From Misgurnus anguillicaudatus (taxonomy: Eukaryota > Chordata > Actinopteri > Cypriniformes > Cobitidae): a stretch of 64,000 nucleotides of DNA. The stretch is taken from positions 31,212,501 through 31,276,500 of the forward strand of contig NC_073358.2 in NCBI RefSeq assembly GCF_027580225.2, read 5' to 3'. The notes beneath the pieces are model-generated. The model saw only the letters and a list, made by a program, of their open reading frames with translations. It made no database searches and was not told where the DNA came from. This document shows, piece after piece, positions 59,652 to 64,000 of the stretch. Numbering within the stretch: the first letter of the stretch is position 1; each line of letters starts with the position of its first letter. The translations under genes were made by a program, and so were the position numbers.

Positions 59652-60050
59652 ATTAGCTCTGCTCTGATTGGTTGTTTTACAGCAAGGCTCATGAGGCTAT
59701 GTCAGTAGCTCACAATAAGTAAACAGACCTTATATGTTTAAGCCTGTATCAGACGAAAATACAGATTTTGTGGAATAACCAATTGTTCAGAGATTGGAAA
59801 TTGGTGTTTTTTTTTTCAGTATGGACCTGCTAAACGTAACTGTAACATCAATGGTAGAAATTCACCCTAAACTGTAGCGTATAGCATTAACTAGCATAAA
59901 GCACTAACTCAGCAGTCACAATTTTATTTTTAGCATTGTAGGAAACAAGGAGGAAACAATCATGTTTGATGTCATTACCATGTATAGAACTCTATTTATT
60001 CATCTATGCCTGTAGGTGAATACAGTTTTACATTCAATGGCACCTTTAAA

Positions 60051-61563
60051 CAGGGCCAGATTAACACTTTGTTATACCCTGGGCAACAATATTCAAGGGC
60101 CCCATCATCACGACCCCAGGATCACCATAATATGGTCATATACAGAATATATTACTGTATTATACACTACATATACTCAATACTTCAAATTCTAACTGTC
60201 ATCAGGTGTATTTTGATTTACAAATATTTAAATGCTCATACAAATACACTACTATGTCCCCTATCAAAGACATTCACTCACATATGATGCTATGAAAACA
60301 AAATACATCAGCATCTGTATAATCTCCGGGCTGTAAACATAAGCTGGCGGTGTAGAAAAGTTCTGGCTAACTTAGCTGAGTTGTCCTCGTCGTTGACGGA
60401 ATCTGACTTAACAGAACTTTTTAATTAATACACATTTAAGATGACCATGGATTAACTCTAATTTGCATAGTCATTTATATAAAAAGCTTATTTTTTTGCA
60501 TATAGAAGCATTGTCTAAAAATGAAAAAAGGCTTTTACTTAATTATTATTACAAGACCATCATATAGCCTAATATTAGACACCCAAACCAAAGTGAAGAA
60601 AATGATCTTTAATTTGCAAGTCTGAACTGAACATCAACGCAGACATGAATTTCCTCACAGAAGTTTAAGATCATATAGGCTACATCTTGAACGTATGTAT
60701 AAATGAACACAGAGAAAGTAAGTTTAACAATGTGAAGCACAAGCAAACATTCGGAAGGCAGCTAAAAACCATCAGGACATAAACACCGGCTTATTTTATT
60801 TTATTGGAGCCTTACCTCCAGAAAAAGTAATAAACTGGATTGATGATTTAAATGTTGTTTACTCACATGTGCGTTGTTAACTCTCCGGATTTTATGTTGT
60901 GCACTGCTTCACTCGTTCACTTTTCCACATGGTTGGTTTGTTTACAGTGTCGCGTGAACAGCTACACTGCAGGTTCGACTTCATTTGGCGCTAAGCAGAC
61001 CTCTTGATGATGTCAAAGTACCGCGAGAGAGATTCAAAGCAGATTTCTCCATGTGATAACTGGAATCGCTCTCGCACTACTTTGCTGTCACTCGCCTGTG
61101 GGTTCTCTGCTCCCCACATAGACTACACCACTGTTTATATTTTACATTTTCTGCGTTTCTTATGTCCTTTTCCTTTGTTAATTTCCGCTTCGCGCTCCCA
61201 CTTAGCTTCTCCGTGTCTCGTTTTTTTTCTGTTGTACCAATGCCTTGCGTCACGTAATGCTCGGCGAACCTTTGACCCACCTCATGCGGACTGACCAATG
61301 AGGAGAGGGTCTTAACCTGAGGCCCTCTCTTCATTGGTCAGTCCGCATGAGACTCAACCGCTCTCAACTCACGTTCAAAGTAATAAGCGGAGCGTCTCTC
61401 TTTGCAGCGCAAAAGCCCATGTTGACAGTTTGTTTAATATAAAGCGGCGAGCGGGAGATTACCAGATACCGTATTTTGCTCGTGCCCTTGCTGCCCTGGG
61501 CCCTTTGGAGGTCATGGGCCCCTGGGCAATTGCCCAGTTGCCCGTATGGTTAATCCGGCCCTG
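60051..61563. mobile_element. non-autonomous hAT 'CAGGGCCGGATTAA'
   Basis: The ends CAGGGCCAGATTAAC and the complement (GGTTAATCCGGCCCTG on the plus strand) enclose 1,513 bp with the perfect octamer CCTTTAAA on both sides (60043-60050, 61564-61571). Subterminal CCTGGGCAA/GGGCCCC motifs occur at both ends. It contains a block shared with the element at 4910-6640 and a hairpin at 61283-61349. Confidence 0.88.
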
Positions 61564-62393
61564 CCTTTAAAGGAATACAATTGGGTCAAATTTCGGTCGA
61601 TTTTTCCCCTCAAAACATTCCTAGGAAAAGTCCTGATATGGTTGTACTGATTATTTTATCCTATTTTCCTGTGATGTGTTAAGAGTGATTGACTCTTCTC
61701 AGAAGCTTGTCAGATCCGCTCCATTCGCAAATCATAAATATTCAACATGTTGAATATTTACAATCAGAAACCCTGTTGTGTGGGGGGAACCATGAGGACA
61801 AATACACGCTGTAGATTTACACATGGCATGAAGTGATCAACAATCAGAATGCGAGCTGATGAAGACAAAAGAAACAGAGTCATGCCACACTAGGCATTGA
61901 AATGGAAATCGTCTAAAAAGCACTCCACAAAGTTTCTTTATGCCCATCATTCGCCTTTTTTATTTACTGTTAAGTCATGTTTGACGGCGAGAGACTTTGT
62001 GAGATTTCCTGTGTACTCAGTCAAAGGGAAGGGAACTGTTTGTGTTTGAAGTGCTGTCATGATCACAAAGCGTCAGTCCACATACTAAAGAAACAAAACT
62101 GTTAAATTGTTGATATATTTATCTTCTTGTCTGTGGTCTCTCACATTTTGAAAACCTGATAAGATCACCACCCCCTTACCCCCACTACTGTACATACATC
62201 AAGTGAATATGATTAGGACATTTTTACAGTACAGTATGTTCTGTGTGTGCCTTATATGGAAATAATCTGTTTTGTTGAATATTATTAGATCGACATTTCT
62301 TCTATGTCAGTTTCTCTTTATCTTTTCTTCCTCTTTATGCATATAAATGTTCATCGGTTCAGCAGTGTTAATATTGATTGTTTCACTAATAAG

Positions 62394-63055
62394 GAGTGCA
62401 TACTCTGGGGTATAAGTTTTAGCTCAAATACCCCACAGATCATTTATTATAAAAATTGTTAAAATTCCCACTTTGTAGGTGCAAGCAAAAATGTACAGTT
62501 TTTTGGTGTGTCCTTTAAAATGCAAATGAGCTGATGAAATGCAAACACTGATTGCAATGATAGTGGTTTGTTGAAATTATAACTCGGCTGTATAGTATAG
62601 TTCGTAACCATAACTGCCTAGAAAATTGCAACTTTTAATTTTCCGTCGGCTTTAGTACACAACGTAACTACAGAAGCGTCAAGTCTCTTTGGTTAATTTT
62701 AAGCGCGATGCTTTTGGTTTAATCAGATTCAATGGATTATGCTAAGCTGTGCTAAAAGTGGTATCGCCAGATCCGGAGATCAGCTGAATGGATTCCAAAA
62801 CGGTAAGAATCAAATTTTTAACTCTAGGGGAGCTGGAAAATGAGCATATTTTTAAAAAAAAGTGGAATGTCCCTTTAAAGTCACAATCATTGTGATCAGT
62901 GTTTGCATTTTTTCAGCTCATGTGTATTTTAAAGGACACACCCAAAAACAACACATTTTTCCTCACACCTACAAAGTGACAATTTTATCTGTGTGGTATT
63001 TTGGGCTTAAACTTTATATATGCACTCTGGGGACACGAAATACTTATTTTACATC
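62394..63055. repeat. two half-copies of the 'GGGGCCATGGCA' MITE in opposite orientation
   Basis: The block 62394-62600 (TACTCTGGGGTATAAGTTTT, ATGCAAATGAGCTGATGAAA) and the block 62876-63055 (GTGATCAGTGTTTGCATTTT, CACTCTGGGGACACGAAATA) are inverted relative to one another. Between them lies another repeat end (GAAAATGAGCATATTTTTAA, AAGTGGAATGTCCCTTTAA). Confidence 0.55.
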
Positions 63056-63598
63056 TAATCTTTAAACCTTTAACACTTTTTTGAGTCAAAGAAACTCTGG
63101 CGTTGTGTTAAATATTTTAAACTGTACTGTGTTGTTAAACTAGTAGGATACCTAAATAGTTAAACCTAACTCTAAACAGTGTGGAATTTAGAATCCCTTC
63201 TAGTGTTATTATAACACTATTGTGATTCAAAGACAAACGCTGGCCTAATGTTAAACATTTTACTATCTTGAAAGTGTTCATTTAAAAGGCAGGATAGGCA
63301 GGAATTATCTAAAAAACTTTTTTACAAATTTGTTTAAACTGTCTTTATATACCAATACATAAGTAAAATGTAAGTACTCTGAAAAGAGAGTATAAAACTC
63401 GAGTGTCTGTAGACCTCTCACCACTGTTTTAAACACAGCTCATTTTTTCCATTCGGGACGAAACAAATGATTGCCTTGCACGACTATCACTCTCTCTCGC
63501 GACCATTGCACCACCCCTGTTGCTATGGGATCTGTCCACACATGCGCACAACCAATTGATTTGAACGTGCACGAGGCACTCTAGGAAGAGCAAAAGTA

Positions 63599-63712
63599 TG
63601 GCAGAGAAAGACCATTCAGAACACACAGTACCTGTATATCCAGTTGGCGAAGGCAAACGAGGCAAAAAAGGAAAAAACGAAGAAATCAAACTTTTTTCTG
63701 TGCACCTGTAAT
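63599..63712 (+). CDS. short ORF of unknown family
   Basis: The ATG opens 37 codons (MAEKDHSEHTVPVYPVGEGK, then a Lys-rich stretch KRGKKGKNEEIK) and a stop. The MAE start and Lys-rich run resemble the frame at 58387, so it may be another relic of that family, but the conserved RINIxPAF block is absent. It overlaps a meaningless minus-strand frame. Weakly supported. Confidence 0.25.
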
Positions 63713-64000
63713 ACCCTCATATGTCGATTTGTAAAGTTTTATTATATTTGTGAAAATATATGTGACATTTTTATATTCAAAATGTCACATAGTTGATGTC
63801 ACCCCTTGTGCCCTTTGACCTTTTAAATAAATGCCCATCAAAAGGGCATTCGAAGCAGCTCCTCTGGCATTTAGCTGTATGTGCGCCTGTATTTGTGTCT
63901 GTTTGTTGTCACAAGGAGGTACTGTACCATATAGCACACATCATGTGAACTGAGATTTTAAGGAATTTTGTGGGGGCTTTAAATGATCATAGTAAAGTAA

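Larger units (their letters stand above)
45483..64000 (+). other. presumed intron 2 of the plus-strand gene (continues past the window)
   Basis: After donor GTGAGG no in-phase exon with convincing splice borders and plausible coding sequence was recognised. The stretches 54646-56400, 61572-62390 and 63056-64000 hold nothing I can name apart from the short frame at 63599. Confidence 0.4.

Overview
The window is vertebrate, most likely teleost and probably cypriniform. It is AT-rich and intron-dominated, with no bacterial-style gene packing. It is crowded with short non-autonomous DNA transposons (hAT elements with 8-bp target duplications, TTAA-flanked MITEs, PIF/Harbinger-like pieces), CA and GA microsatellites, a tRNA-derived SINE and a 5S-like repeat. 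Almost all long open frames are accidental frames inside repeats. The real coding content is a few short exons recognised by splice sites, phase and protein similarity. The lineage is inferred from repeat style only.

Left end (1-8.3 kb), minus strand: two tandem MS4A-like four-transmembrane genes. Copy A (182-581) shows a good first coding exon and a second exon that has lost its acceptor and four terminal codons; the rest lies outside the window. Copy B (about 2.7-8.3 kb) has five phase-0 exons totalling 200 codons with all four membrane segments. Its exon 2 is split by a 1,731-bp hAT element with perfect 8-bp target duplications, so this copy is broken as assembled.

8.3-23 kb: intergenic sequence with repeats, a 58-bp perfect palindrome, long CA/GT tracts and many MITEs.

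23.1-64 kb: a plus-strand gene of unrecognised identity starts in a CpG-rich region. Its first coding exon (23601-23701) joins in phase to exon 2 (45413-45482) across a 21.7-kb intron. A CpG-rich spot in that intron carries a candidate alternative first exon (39238-39287) of the same phase. No later exon could be identified before the window ends.

The intronic space is a nest of transposons: hAT within TTAA-MITE, hAT within CACGT-type palindromic element, a mini LTR retrotransposon within a diverged element of the same type, hAT within hAT, and hAT within a foldback element. Target duplications allow most insertion orders to be read directly. Transposon-derived coding relics include a BED zinc finger, a MADF/SANT-type exon and a frameshifted copy of a module I believe is multicopy in fish. 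No cooperating new gene system is evident; the most informative signals are the transposon-broken MS4A gene, the alternative promoter and the nested element history.
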